NCBI GenBank assembly: GCA_963753165.1
Contig: CAVWBP010000024.1
Span: 1 to 64,000 of the forward strand
From: JAKLQR01 sp963753165
Lineage (GTDB): Bacteria; Nitrospirota; Thermodesulfovibrionia; Thermodesulfovibrionales; SM23-35
Direction: 5' to 3'
DNA: 64,000 nucleotides
The notes beneath the pieces were generated by a model. It made no database searches. It was given only the letters and a program-made list of their open reading frames with translations, and was not told the DNA's origin. Shown here in pieces: positions 52,653 to 61,072 of this stretch (within the stretch, counting starts at the first letter, position 1; each line of letters starts with the position of its first letter). A program made the translations under genes and the position numbers.

Positions 52653-53576
52653 TTGGCAGTCAAAGTAGCAGTTGTAGGCGTAGGGTATCTTGGCCAGCAC
52701 CATGCGCGGATCTATTCCGGGATGGGAGATGCTGAACTTGTCGCAGTCGTTGATATTGACAAGGAGAAAGCGGATACCCTTGCAGCGCAATATTCTGCCA
52801 AGGCTTTCTATGACTTCAGAGATGCCCTCGACAGAGTCGAGGCAGTCAGCATTGTAACTCCGACGCCATCCCATTATGAAATAGCCCTCGAATGTCTGAA
52901 GGCAGGAAAAGACGTCCTCATAGAGAAACCGATCACGGTGACAATCGAAGAGGCAGATGCACTGATCAGGGAGGCAGCCAAAACAGGGCGTATTATCCAG
53001 GTAGGCCACCTTGAACGGTTTAATCCTGCTATCCTCGCTGCGGCAGAGCTGATTAATGACCCGGTCTTTATAGAATCGGAAAGGCTGTCGCCTTTTCTTG
53101 TGAGAGCGACCGATATCGATGTCACCCTCGACCTTATGATCCATGATATCGATATCATATTGAGCCTCGTTGCTCTCCCTGTCAGGGATATCAGGGCGGT
53201 TGGCGCAAGTATCCTTTCAGGGAAGATAGACGTAGCAAAGGCATGGCTTGAGTTCGAGAACGGTTGCATGGCGCTTGCAACGGTGAGCCGCCTGTCACCC
53301 GAAAAGCAACGAAGACTCAAGATATTCCAGAAAGATTCCTATCTGTCCGTGGATTATCAGAGCTCGGAGATGAAGCGTTATTATAAAACCCCGGAAGGGA
53401 TAGCGGTTGACAGTGCGCAACCGGAGAAGAAGGAGCCGCTTAAGGAGGAGCTGAAGGATTTTATCAGATGTGTTCAGGAGAGGAAACCTCCCAAAGTCTC
53501 CGCGGTCGAGGGAAGGGATGCGCTAAGAGTGGTGCTTGAGATAAACAGGATGATCAGAAATACAGAATCAGGATAA
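52653..53576 (+). CDS. gnnA: Gfo/Idh/MocA oxidoreductase, probable UDP-GlcNAc 3-dehydrogenase GnnA
   Basis: 307 aa from TTG 52653 (GGGAGGAT RBS). Rossmann NAD site VAVVGVGYLGQHHARIYSGM (~res 5-24), SIVTPTPSHYEIALECLKAG, the EKP motif DVLIEKPITVTIEEADAL (~res 90-107), VGHLERFNPAILAA (~res 118-131), MIHDIDIILSL. With a DegT aminotransferase next and lpxB downstream, this fits GnnA, which oxidises the 3-OH of UDP-GlcNAc for GlcNAc3N lipid A. Functional assignment is by context; a different nucleotide-sugar pathway is possible. Confidence 0.65.
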   Translation: MAVKVAVVGVGYLGQHHARIYSGMGDAELVAVVDIDKEKADTLAAQYSAKAFYDFRDALDRVEAVSIVTPTPSHYEIALECLKAGKDVLIEKPITVTIEEADALIREAAKTGRIIQVGHLERFNPAILAAAELINDPVFIESERLSPFLVRATDIDVTLDLMIHDIDIILSLVALPVRDIRAVGASILSGKIDVAKAWLEFENGCMALATVSRLSPEKQRRLKIFQKDSYLSVDYQSSEMKRYYKTPEGIAVDSAQPEKKEPLKEELKDFIRCVQERKPPKVSAVEGRDALRVVLEINRMIRNTESG

Positions 53577-53592
53577 GGGAGGATTTACTGAA

Positions 53593-54678
53593 GTGGTTCC
53601 GATGGTTGATCTGAAAAGGCAGTTCCAGGAAATAAAAGAAGAGATATTCGCTACCCTCACAGAAATACTCGAGAGCAGCCACTATATTCTCGGGCCTAAG
53701 GTGGAAGATTTTGAGAAGAAGACCGCAGCGTATCACGGGGTCAGAGAGGCGGTTGGGGTTGCCTCATGCACCGACGCCCTCCATCTCGCCATAGATGCGC
53801 TCGGGATAGGTGAGGGCGATGAGGTGATCACTACTCCTTTCACCTTCTTTGCGACCGTTGAAGCCATCCTCTATACAGGCGCCCTGCCGGTCTTTGTCGA
53901 TATCGAGCCTGACACCATGAATATCGATGCCGGGCAGATCGAAGCGCATATTACGGACAAGACCAAAGCCATTCTCCCTGTTCATCTCTTCGGTCATCCG
54001 TCAGATATGAAACGGATTATGAAAATAGCAAAGAAGCACGGATTGAAAGTGGTCGAGGACTGCGCCCAGTCCTTCGGCGCAGAAATTGACGGCAGGAAAA
54101 CGGGAAGCTTCGGGGATGCGGGGTGTTTCAGTTTTTATCCGAGCAAGAATCTCGGCGCATACGGCGACGGAGGCTTGATTACCCTTGACCACCCGAAAGT
54201 GGCCGAGCGGATACGGGAGTTGCGAAATCATGGGTCAAGGGGAGCTTACCGGCATGGAAGGGTCGGATTCAACAGCAGGCTCGATGAGATACAGGCAGGC
54301 ATCCTGCTCGTGAAATTCAAACATATAGACGAATACAACCGGAAAAGGAGAAACAACGCCATGCTCTATACTGAACTCCTTTCCGGCAGGGTCTCCTGTC
54401 CCGTGGAACATCAAGGGGCATACCATGTCTATCATCAATACACCATCAGAAGCAAAAAGAGGAATGAAATCCAGCAGAGACTCAAAGAGCGTGGCATTTC
54501 CTCAGTTGTATACTACCCGGCGCCGCTCCACACCCAGGAAGCCGTGAAATTTCTGGGCTACCAGAGAGGTGATTTCCCCGCCGCTGAGAAGGCCGCGCGG
54601 GAAGTCCTTTCCCTGCCGATGTATCCCGAGCTTGAAGAGAAAGACGATACGAGAGATAGCCGGAATAATCAGGGATAG
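53593..54678 (+). CDS. gnnB: DegT/DnrJ/EryC1 aminotransferase, probable GnnB
   Basis: 361 aa from GTG 53593 (GGGAGG RBS). PLP fold-type I sugar aminotransferase: VPMVDLKRQFQEIKEEIFAT (~res 2-21), VASCTDALHLAIDALGIGEG (~res 55-74), TPFTFFATVEAILYTGALPV, VVEDCAQSFGAEIDGRK (~res 152-168) and the PLP-Lys motif CFSFYPSKNLGAYGDGG (~res 177-193). Would aminate the 3-keto sugar made by GnnA. The GnnA/GnnB pair next to lpx genes is known from Acidithiobacillus and Leptospira (established knowledge). Confidence 0.65.
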   Translation: MVPMVDLKRQFQEIKEEIFATLTEILESSHYILGPKVEDFEKKTAAYHGVREAVGVASCTDALHLAIDALGIGEGDEVITTPFTFFATVEAILYTGALPVFVDIEPDTMNIDAGQIEAHITDKTKAILPVHLFGHPSDMKRIMKIAKKHGLKVVEDCAQSFGAEIDGRKTGSFGDAGCFSFYPSKNLGAYGDGGLITLDHPKVAERIRELRNHGSRGAYRHGRVGFNSRLDEIQAGILLVKFKHIDEYNRKRRNNAMLYTELLSGRVSCPVEHQGAYHVYHQYTIRSKKRNEIQQRLKERGISSVVYYPAPLHTQEAVKFLGYQRGDFPAAEKAAREVLSLPMYPELEEKDDTRDSRNNQG

Positions 54679-54790
54679 TGTGTAGCAGTCTTAATCCATA
54701 AATTTTGTAGATATTGTATCCACCATGGTTGATATCAAGTGCGTGATATAAATCCTCAAATATCATAAAAATTGTTTAGATCTTTATTAT

Positions 54791-54874
54791 GTCATTCCCC
54801 GACTTGATCGGGGAATCCAGTATCAGAGGCTTATTAGAAAAGTACTGGATTATCCGGTCAAGCCGGATAATGAC
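54791..54874. repeat. GTCAT...ATGAC palindromic repeat, copy 5
   Basis: GTCATTCCCCGACTTGATCG, GGGAATCCAG at left; CTGGATTATCCGGTCAAGCC, GGATAATGAC at right: the two ends are imperfect inverted copies. Between gnnB and lpxB. Confidence 0.8.
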
Positions 54875-54923
54875 AATCATTGTAAAAGGCTTATTTTGAA
54901 TCAGAGAGGTTAGTAACAGTTCT

Positions 54924-56156
54924 ATGAATACTGTAATGATCATTGCGGGAGAAAGTTCCGGGGAATTATACGGCTCCCTCCTTGCACAGGAACTCAAACA
55001 GAGGGACCCGGATATGCGCATCATCGGCGTCGGCGGACAGAGGATGCAGGAGGCGGGAGTAGAGCTCATCTCGGCCATATCAGACGCATTCGGACTTGTG
55101 GAAGCGGTTGCGTCGTTGCAGAAAATCAAAGAAACCTATAAACGGGTTGTCGCGGCGATGAAGGAACAGTCTCCCCAGGTCCTTGTGCTTATTGATTATC
55201 CGGATTTCAACCTCAAGGTTGCAGGGAAAGCAAAATCGCTCGGCATACAGATCCTCTACTATGTGAGTCCGCAGGTATGGGCGTGGCGGAAGGGCCGGGT
55301 GAAAAAGATCGCGAAGCTTGTGAACAGGATGGCGGTCATCCTCCCTTTCGAAGAAAAACTGTACAGGGATGCCGGGGTGCCCTGTGAATTTGTGGGGCAT
55401 CCGATACTTGAAGAGATCGAGTCTATTTTGTACGGAGAAGGTAGAAATCTACCCCCCCTTAGCCCCCCCTTGGTAAGGGGGGGAATGGGGGGGTGTTTAA
55501 CTCCAAACTCTGCACTGCGATCGTGTTTCAAATCTTCCCTCGGTCTTGATCCGGAAAAACCACTCCTGTCTCTCCTCCCCGGCAGCAGGCCGCATGAACT
55601 GCAGAAACTTCTCCCTGTAATGATCGAGGTCATAAGGAAGATAAAGAATGATTCCGCTTTCAAGCCATTCAAGGAGTATCAATTCTGCATGCCCCTTGCC
55701 CCCAATACCGACGAACTCAAATACAGTCTTTTTTTCGCGCAGCTGAATAAGGAAGGGGTTGCGATCAGGAAAGGCGAGTCGGTGAGGGTGCTTGCAGCAT
55801 CGGATCTCGCGGTAGTTGCCTCAGGTACCGCGACACTCCAGACGGCCTTTCTCGAAGTCCCGATGGTTGTAGTCTATAAACTGTCTCCGCTCACATTCCA
55901 TCTCGGCAGGCGTATTGTAAAAGTAACCCATATCTCGCTTATCAACATTCTGTCGGGGAGAACGGTTGTCCGTGAACTCCTTCAGGAAGAGGCGAATCCG
56001 GAAGAGATTACAAAAGAACTGGAAAGAATTCTGATCGAGACTGAGTACAGGGAAGACATGCTCCGTCAGTACAGAACCGTCAGGGAACAATTCCAGGGAA
56101 TGAGTCCGTCCAGGAGGGTTGCAGAGATGATTACGGGGATGATGGGGCGAAAATAA
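54924..56156 (+). CDS. lpxB: Lipid-A-disaccharide synthase, with an in-frame insert
   Basis: 410 aa versus ~380 usually. Joins UDP-diacyl-glucosamine and lipid X. VMIIAGESSGELYGSLLAQE (~res 4-23), VLVLIDYPDFNLKVAGKAKS (~res 88-107), YYVSPQVWAWRKGRVKKIAK (~res 112-131), EFVGHPILEEI, then LLPGSRPHELQKLLPVM and VASGTATLQTAFLEVPMVVV. Between EEIESILYG and LGLDPEKP there is an extra ~25 residues (NLPPLSPPLVRGGMGGCLTP...) encoded by a CCCCCTT/AAGGGGG hairpin. The insertion lies at a usual surface loop, so the enzyme may still work. Confidence 0.95.
   Translation: MNTVMIIAGESSGELYGSLLAQELKQRDPDMRIIGVGGQRMQEAGVELISAISDAFGLVEAVASLQKIKETYKRVVAAMKEQSPQVLVLIDYPDFNLKVAGKAKSLGIQILYYVSPQVWAWRKGRVKKIAKLVNRMAVILPFEEKLYRDAGVPCEFVGHPILEEIESILYGEGRNLPPLSPPLVRGGMGGCLTPNSALRSCFKSSLGLDPEKPLLSLLPGSRPHELQKLLPVMIEVIRKIKNDSAFKPFKEYQFCMPLAPNTDELKYSLFFAQLNKEGVAIRKGESVRVLAASDLAVVASGTATLQTAFLEVPMVVVYKLSPLTFHLGRRIVKVTHISLINILSGRTVVRELLQEEANPEEITKELERILIETEYREDMLRQYRTVREQFQGMSPSRRVAEMITGMMGRK
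55450..55495. repeat. CCCCCTT/AAGGGGG hairpin repeat inside lpxB
   Basis: TACCCCCCCTTAGCCCCCCC then TTGGTAAGGGGGGGAATGGG: hairpin with a GGTA-type loop, in frame, coding for PPLSPPLVRGGMGG. Confidence 0.8.
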
Positions 56157-56168
56157 GGAGGAGGGCTA

Positions 56169-57476
56169 GTGTTTTTTCTGTACAGTATGTTGTACCGCAT
56201 CGTTCTTCTCTTCCTCTTCCCCTTCGAATATTTCAAGAGACCTGCGGATATCCGAAAACGATGGGTGCGGGAAAAATTCGGATTTCTTACCCCCCCTGTG
56301 CCCCCCCTTGGTAAGGGGGGGATGGAGGAGTATGCAGTATCTTCGGATAAGAAAGCTGGGGGGATTGTATGGATTCATGCGGTTTCAGTAGGTGAGGTGA
56401 TTGCCGCTGTCCCGCTGCTCAGAAGCTTAAGGAAAAAATATCCATTCCGGACTATTCTGCTTTCGACAATCACGGATACGGGGCAGAAGGTTGCGCGCGC
56501 GCGGGCTCCTGAGGGTACAATCGTGATATACCTCCCTTTCGATATCCCTTCTGTTGTAGCAAGGGTCATGAAAACAGTGAACCCGGAGCTGTTGATTATA
56601 ATGGAGACCGAACTCTGGCCCAATCTTTTTAAAATATGCGCTTCCCGCAAGATACCGGTTATTCTCATGAACGGGAGAATTTCAGAAAATTCCTTCAGGG
56701 GATACCGCAGGATATCTTTTTTCATGAAAAAAGTGCTTTCCTGTGTTGAATTTTTCGGCATGCAGAATGACGAGTATGCTGCAAGAATCCGGAGTCTGGG
56801 CGTAGCGCACAGCAGGATAATGAGCCTGGGCAATTTCAAATTCGATGCAACACCCCCGTCAAAAATCCCTGAATGGACAGCAAGGGTACAAAGGCCGGTC
56901 CTTATCGCAGGGAGCACCAACGAAGGAGATGAGGAACTGATAACCTCGGTCTACCTTCAACTGAAAAAAGATTTTCCCGCGCTGAATCTTATTCTTGCGC
57001 CGCGCCATCCGGAGAGGTTTGACGCGGTTGCCGCCATGATTACTTCAAAAAATATTTCATTCCTCAGGCGGTCATCTCTCAAAGACCAGATTGCAAAACC
57101 TTCTCTCCCGGAGATAAAGGGCGCGGTTATCCTGCTCGATACTGTGGGTGAACTCTCGGCTGTGTACGGAGCTTCTGATATTGCTATCATCGGGAAAAGT
57201 TTTGCGGGATACGGAGGGCAGAATCCGCTTGAGCCTGCTTCATGGGGGAAGGCCATTCTTTGCGGACCCCATATGGAGAATTTTCCTGTTATCAGGGAAT
57301 TCTATAACGCCGGCGCCGCCCTTGAAGTCTCTGCCGAGAATCTCCCTGCCGCACTCCGGGAACTTCTTCTGAGTCCGGAGAAAGCCGTCGCAATGGGTTC
57401 GAGGGCACGGGAATTATACGGAAGGAACTCCGGCGCGGTCGGACGAGCAATGGAGGTCCTTGCAAAATATCTGTAA
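56169..57476 (+). CDS. waaA: Kdo transferase, with an in-frame insert
   Basis: 435 aa from GTG 56169. Attaches Kdo to lipid IVA. N-terminal membrane anchor (YRIVLLFLFPFEYF), IVWIHAVSVGEVIAAVPLLR (catalytic Glu region, ~res 68-87), LLSTITDTGQKVARARAPEG, MNGRISENSFRGYRR, VLIAGSTNEGDEELI, LILAPRHPERFDAV, IGKSFAGYGGQNPLEPASWG (~res 335-354). An atypical segment LTPPVPPLGKGGMEEYAVSS (~res 39-58) is encoded by a hairpin repeat, placed between the anchor and the first glycosyltransferase strand. Follows lpxB by 12 nt. Confidence 0.94.
   Translation: MFFLYSMLYRIVLLFLFPFEYFKRPADIRKRWVREKFGFLTPPVPPLGKGGMEEYAVSSDKKAGGIVWIHAVSVGEVIAAVPLLRSLRKKYPFRTILLSTITDTGQKVARARAPEGTIVIYLPFDIPSVVARVMKTVNPELLIIMETELWPNLFKICASRKIPVILMNGRISENSFRGYRRISFFMKKVLSCVEFFGMQNDEYAARIRSLGVAHSRIMSLGNFKFDATPPSKIPEWTARVQRPVLIAGSTNEGDEELITSVYLQLKKDFPALNLILAPRHPERFDAVAAMITSKNISFLRRSSLKDQIAKPSLPEIKGAVILLDTVGELSAVYGASDIAIIGKSFAGYGGQNPLEPASWGKAILCGPHMENFPVIREFYNAGAALEVSAENLPAALRELLLSPEKAVAMGSRARELYGRNSGAVGRAMEVLAKYL
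56289..56329. repeat. CCCCCTT/AAGGGGG hairpin repeat inside waaA
   Basis: ACCCCCCCTGTGCCCCCCCT then TGGTAAGGGGGGGATGGAGG: nearly the same as the lpxB copy, again in frame, coding for PPVPPLGKGGMEE. Confidence 0.8.
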
Positions 57477-57543
57477 CAATGCTGAAATAGAACAACCGCA
57501 CATTGTATGCAGTGAAAGGATTTATTCCCAGGGGCAAATCAGC

Positions 57544-57969
57544 ATGAAATATTTTTCGAAGCTGAAACAGAATATTATTCAACTTATGAAAAAAGGTCTG
57601 TCTCCGGATGAGATCGCCCGGGGGATTGCCGCCGGCGTCTTTATTGCCTTTATCCCCTTTTTCGGCACGCATACAATCACTGCGATTGGAACTGCACAGG
57701 TACTAAGACTGAATACGCTTATTGTTATCCTCGGGACGCAGATATCCAACCCACTTTCTTTTCCGTTCCAGATTTTTCTCAGCGCAGAGATAGGGAGCCT
57801 GCTGCTGAAAGGGCAACTGATCAAAATAAGCTACTCGGAGAGTGTCAGTCTGCTCCATCATTATCTCCCGCCTATTCTTCTCGGCAGTCTTGTCCTGAGT
57901 GTTGTTGCATCAGTGTTGTCCTTTTTTCTGATAAGGTTTTTGTTGAAGAGAAGACAATTAAAAGGATAA
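57544..57969 (+). CDS. DUF2062 membrane protein
   Basis: 141 aa from ATG 57544 (AGGGG upstream); a longer frame to 57460 overlaps waaA and lacks support. KKGLSPDEIARGIAAGVFIA, FIPFFGTHTITAIGTAQVLR, LNTLIVILGTQISNPLSFPF and two later membrane helices match DUF2062. Function unknown; often beside envelope glycan or LPS genes, as here. Confidence 0.85.
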   Translation: MKYFSKLKQNIIQLMKKGLSPDEIARGIAAGVFIAFIPFFGTHTITAIGTAQVLRLNTLIVILGTQISNPLSFPFQIFLSAEIGSLLLKGQLIKISYSESVSLLHHYLPPILLGSLVLSVVASVLSFFLIRFLLKRRQLKG

Positions 57970-57997
57970 GCGTTCCACGGGAAGGACCCAGGTAATT

Positions 57998-59039
57998 ATG
58001 ACACCTTTAGAACTACTTTATTATTTCGGCTCTTCACTAAAAAAATATCAGGCTCTGCAAAAGCAGAAGAGACTTCCCTGCAGGGTCATCAGTATCGGCA
58101 ACCTTACCCTTGGCGGCACGGGCAAGACACCGGCGGTAATCTCTCTGGCCCGGGAGGCCCAAAAGAGGGGCTGGAAACCCTGTATCCTCACCCGAGGCTA
58201 CAGGGGCAAGGCGCCGGGGCCGTGCTTTGTGAGCAACGGAGAGACCCTCCTCCTCAACGAACACCAGGCCGGAGACGAAGCGCTGCTGATCGCCGGAAAA
58301 CTGCAAGGGGTCCCGGTTGTGAAGGGCAAAGACCGGTACCGTTCCGGCATGTTCGCCCTCTGATTCCCTGCCTGCCAACCGCAGGCCGGACCTCTTTATA
58401 CTCGATGACGGTTTCCAGCACTGGATGCTCTCCAGGGACAAAGATGTGCTTCTCGTAGACGGCACGAATCCTTTCGGAAACAGGAGACTCTTTCCCCTCG
58501 GTCCACTGAGGGAACCGGTGAAGGAGGCGGGACGGGCTGATATACTCGTGATAACTAAGGGAGAGACAGGTAAAGGTATAGGTAAAGGAAAAGAAGGAAA
58601 AGAGAAAAAGCAAAACACACAAGAAAAGCTTATGGAAGAACTTCAGCGCTTGAACCCCGGGGCTCCGGTTTTCCATGCCGGGCACAGGGCGACAGGTTTT
58701 TTGAGCGCCCGTGGAGAGTCGTATCCTCTTGAGTGGGGAGCGGGAAAGGAGTTTTTCGGTTTCTGCGGTATAGGCAGCCCACGATCGTTCGAAAAGTCGC
58801 TGATCGCTTCCGGGATGAGGCTGAACGGGTTGAAAGCATTCCGCGACCATTACCGGTACAGTCAGGGGGATATTGAGGGAATCAGAAGAGAGGCTGAGAA
58901 GAAGAGCGCTGACTGGATTGTCACGACAGAAAAAGATATAATGAGACTCAGGAGTTTTGCGCTGCCGGAGAATCTGGTTTCGTTGCTCATCGAGTTCACT
59001 GTTGACGACAGGTTTTATGATGCGGTGTTATCCTTTTGA
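57998..59039 (+). pseudogene. lpxK: Tetraacyldisaccharide 4'-kinase LpxK, one frameshift
   Basis: 57998-58355 encodes the N-terminal part with the P-loop VISIGNLTLGGTGKTPAVIS (~res 30-49), TRGYRGKAPGP and AGDEALLIAGKLQGVPVVKG. It runs into TGA at 58361. One base changed near 58357 lets it continue as DSLPANRRPDLFILDDGFQH (the conserved DDGFQH), LLVDGTNPFGNRRLFPLGPL, FGFCGIGSPRSFEKSLIASG, FRDHYRYSQGD and DWIVTTEKDIMRL to 59039. A Lys/Gly-rich low-complexity tract (GKGIGKGKEGKEKK) sits in the middle. LpxK is normally essential for lipid A, so a sequencing indel is likely. Last of the lipid A operon. Confidence 0.85.
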
Positions 59040-59094
59040 ACACTGAGCTGTGCCTCAGACAATTAATTTATGTCAGTCCATAAGTACAGAGATT

Positions 59095-59166
59095 GTCATC
59101 CTCCGGCTTGACCGGGGGATCCAAAACCTATAAAAAATGGATTCCCCGATCAAGTCGGGGAATGAC
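59095..59166. repeat. GTCAT...ATGAC palindromic repeat, copy 6
   Basis: GTCATCCTCCGGCTTGACCG, GGGGATCCAAAACC, then GGATTCCCCGATCAAGTCGG and GGAATGAC. Between lpxK and yjbQ. Confidence 0.8.
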
Positions 59167-59217
59167 GACATGTTAAGATGTTCAGGAAAAACGTTGGTGC
59201 TTTCCCCGGAGGGAGTT

Positions 59218-59610
59218 ATGGTCAGATATATAAATGTAAAAACCAAATCCCGCAATGAATTCGTTGATATCACCGACATAGTCCAGGAAGTAGTAAAGGA
59301 TGCAGGGGTTACGAAAGGGATCTGTTTCCTCTATGTCCCGCATACCACTGCGGGGATTACTATCAACGAAGGGGCGGACCCGAGTGTGCAGCGTGACATC
59401 ATCAATGCCCTCAGCAGGCTTGTTCCCCATGAGATGAACTATTCCCACAGGGAGGGCAATGCCGATGCCCATATCAAATCGACACTCGTCGGAAATTCGG
59501 TGAATGTGGTCATAGACGAAGGGAAGTTAGTCCTCGGTACCTGGCAGGCTATTTTCTTCTGCGAGTTCGACGGCCCCCGGCACAGAAGGATAGCGGTCAA
59601 ATTCCTGTAA
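59218..59610 (+). CDS. YjbQ/UPF0047 family protein
   Basis: 130 aa from ATG 59218 with GGGAG RBS; the longer frame from 59137 translates repeat DNA. FVDITDIVQEVVKDAGVTKG (~res 16-35), FLYVPHTTAGITINEGADPS (~res 38-57), HREGNADAHIKSTLVGNSVN (conserved His, ~res 81-100) and TWQAIFFCEFDGPRHRR. Members can show weak thiamine-phosphate synthase activity; real role unknown. Confidence 0.9.
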   Translation: MVRYINVKTKSRNEFVDITDIVQEVVKDAGVTKGICFLYVPHTTAGITINEGADPSVQRDIINALSRLVPHEMNYSHREGNADAHIKSTLVGNSVNVVIDEGKLVLGTWQAIFFCEFDGPRHRRIAVKFL

Positions 59611-59664
59611 AGGATTGTGGAAGTGAACTAGGTTTTGCAGTCTTTGTACTTAAAGTCGTGTTTT

Positions 59665-59826
59665 GTCATCCTCCGGCTTGACCGGGGGATCCAGATCCAT
59701 ATGGAGAAAAGACTGAAAAAATACAATCGAAAATGGAAAACTGATCTTATTGAAAAATGAACCCGGATTGGAAAGATTTATATGAAGATTTAACAACTGG
59801 ATTCCCCGGTCAAGCCGTGGAATGAC
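59665..59826. repeat. GTCAT...ATGAC palindromic repeat, copy 7 (long form)
   Basis: GTCATCCTCCGGCTTGACCG, GGGGATCCAG at left and CTGGATTCCCCGGTCAAGCC, GTGGAATGAC at right, with ~100 nt of AT-rich filler between, longer than other copies. Inverted ends pair well, as in a small non-autonomous element. The gene at 59839 starts 13 nt beyond it. Confidence 0.75.
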
Positions 59827-59838
59827 AACGGCTGTTCT

Positions 59839-60711
59839 ATGCGCACTAACTGCTCGATTGCGCTCAATCCTTTATCATGCAAAGACAAACCACCTGACGA
59901 TGGACAATCACTCCGCGAAGAGATAAAACGGCTCAGAAGATCTCTTACGGAACTCACCCCGTCTCTTGACGTCCTCCTCAAACGAAGGGGGTTCAGGATA
60001 TTTAAAAGGGAACCCGCAGACGATTTGTTCCTTCCCGAAGCTGCGTTTATTGACGGATTCTACGAGATGCTCAAGAAATATTCCTTCCGGCTTTTCCTCC
60101 GTGAGGTTATCAAACATCAGCGGTCCTTCGGGGTTGAACAGGTTGCGCGGTATGCAAGCGCCGAAGTTACAGAAGAATATCTGGAGTATCTCAAACATGT
60201 CGGTCTTATAACCAATGTTCAGGAGGGGTTCAAACTCGCACAGGGCCGGATCAAGAGCTTTGGCGAGACACTCGAATGGTTTGTGGCGGAGATATTCAGG
60301 CGGGAGTTTGAAGCCGAGGCTGTCTGGGGGATACGGTTCAAGCGGCCGAACGTAGGCGGCGACTACGACCTCCTCGCAAAGGTTGACGGGTCTATCCTCT
60401 ATATGGAGGTAAAGTCATCACCGCCGAAACAGATTTATCAGACAGAAATATCGGCCTTTTTTGACCGGATCATGGACCTTTCGCCGGAGATAAGCGTCTT
60501 CTTCGTGGACACGGAGCTGAGGATGAAGGACAAGATCGTCCCCATGTTCGAGGAAGAATCAGGCAAACGGCATGACGTTCCGCCGCCGGCGCTCCGACTG
60601 GAAAAAGAACTCTTCCAGATAGGGGACAGGATATTTATCATGAACGCTAAAGACAGTATCCCCGCGAATATCGAAAAGGTGCTCAGCCGGTTTTTCAGGA
60701 TACACCAATAA
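59839..60711 (+). CDS. PD-(D/E)XK nuclease-like protein
   Basis: 290 aa. N-terminal helical part (QSLREEIKRLRRSLTELTPS), a winged-helix-like middle (EQVARYASAEVTEEYLEYLK and HVGLITNVQEGFKLAQGRIK) and a nuclease-like core: RFKRPNVGGDYDLLAKVDGS, ILYMEVKSSPPKQI. Asp in GGDYD followed by E-V-K (~res 178 and 194-196) gives the D...ExK active-site pattern. Could be a DNA repair or defence nuclease. ATG 59839 lies just beyond a repeat; there is no strong RBS, and a start near residue 20 is possible. Confidence 0.6.
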   Translation: MRTNCSIALNPLSCKDKPPDDGQSLREEIKRLRRSLTELTPSLDVLLKRRGFRIFKREPADDLFLPEAAFIDGFYEMLKKYSFRLFLREVIKHQRSFGVEQVARYASAEVTEEYLEYLKHVGLITNVQEGFKLAQGRIKSFGETLEWFVAEIFRREFEAEAVWGIRFKRPNVGGDYDLLAKVDGSILYMEVKSSPPKQIYQTEISAFFDRIMDLSPEISVFFVDTELRMKDKIVPMFEEESGKRHDVPPPALRLEKELFQIGDRIFIMNAKDSIPANIEKVLSRFFRIHQ

Positions 60712-60735
60712 ATACCGCACCAACCCTCAGGATTC

Positions 60736-60921
60736 CTAATTCATCTGCTCTGCTTCATCGATGAGCATCACCGGTATCCCTTCCCGAACCGGGTAGCGCA
60801 GCCTGCACCTTTCACATACCAGCCCTTGCCCCTCGGAGACCGGAGACTGCTCCGCCAGCCGGAGAACCCCCTTGCACTTCGGACATGCCAGTATTTCGAG
60901 TAGTTCTTTGCTGATTGTCAT
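60736..60921 (-). CDS. Trm112 family zinc-binding protein
   Basis: 61 aa: KELLEILACPKCKGVLRL (CxxC, ~res 12-15), then VCERCRLRYPVREGIPVMLI (second CxxC, ~res 36-39) and an acidic tail. Trm112-like proteins activate methyltransferases; in Gram-negatives the YcaR gene sits near lpxK, as here. Confidence 0.92.
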   Translation of the reverse strand: MTISKELLEILACPKCKGVLRLAEQSPVSEGQGLVCERCRLRYPVREGIPVMLIDEAEQMN

Positions 60922-61072
60922 AGCATTCTAAAAGTATCAGAAATATCTTAAAGCGTCAAGCGGGAATGACAGTTCTTTCAGCTATTTCGATGCATTCATC
61001 TGTTCGTTGAGATTGCAATCAATAATTGCTATGATAAGGCATAAGGTAAGAAAGGAAAGGAAGCGCAACTCC

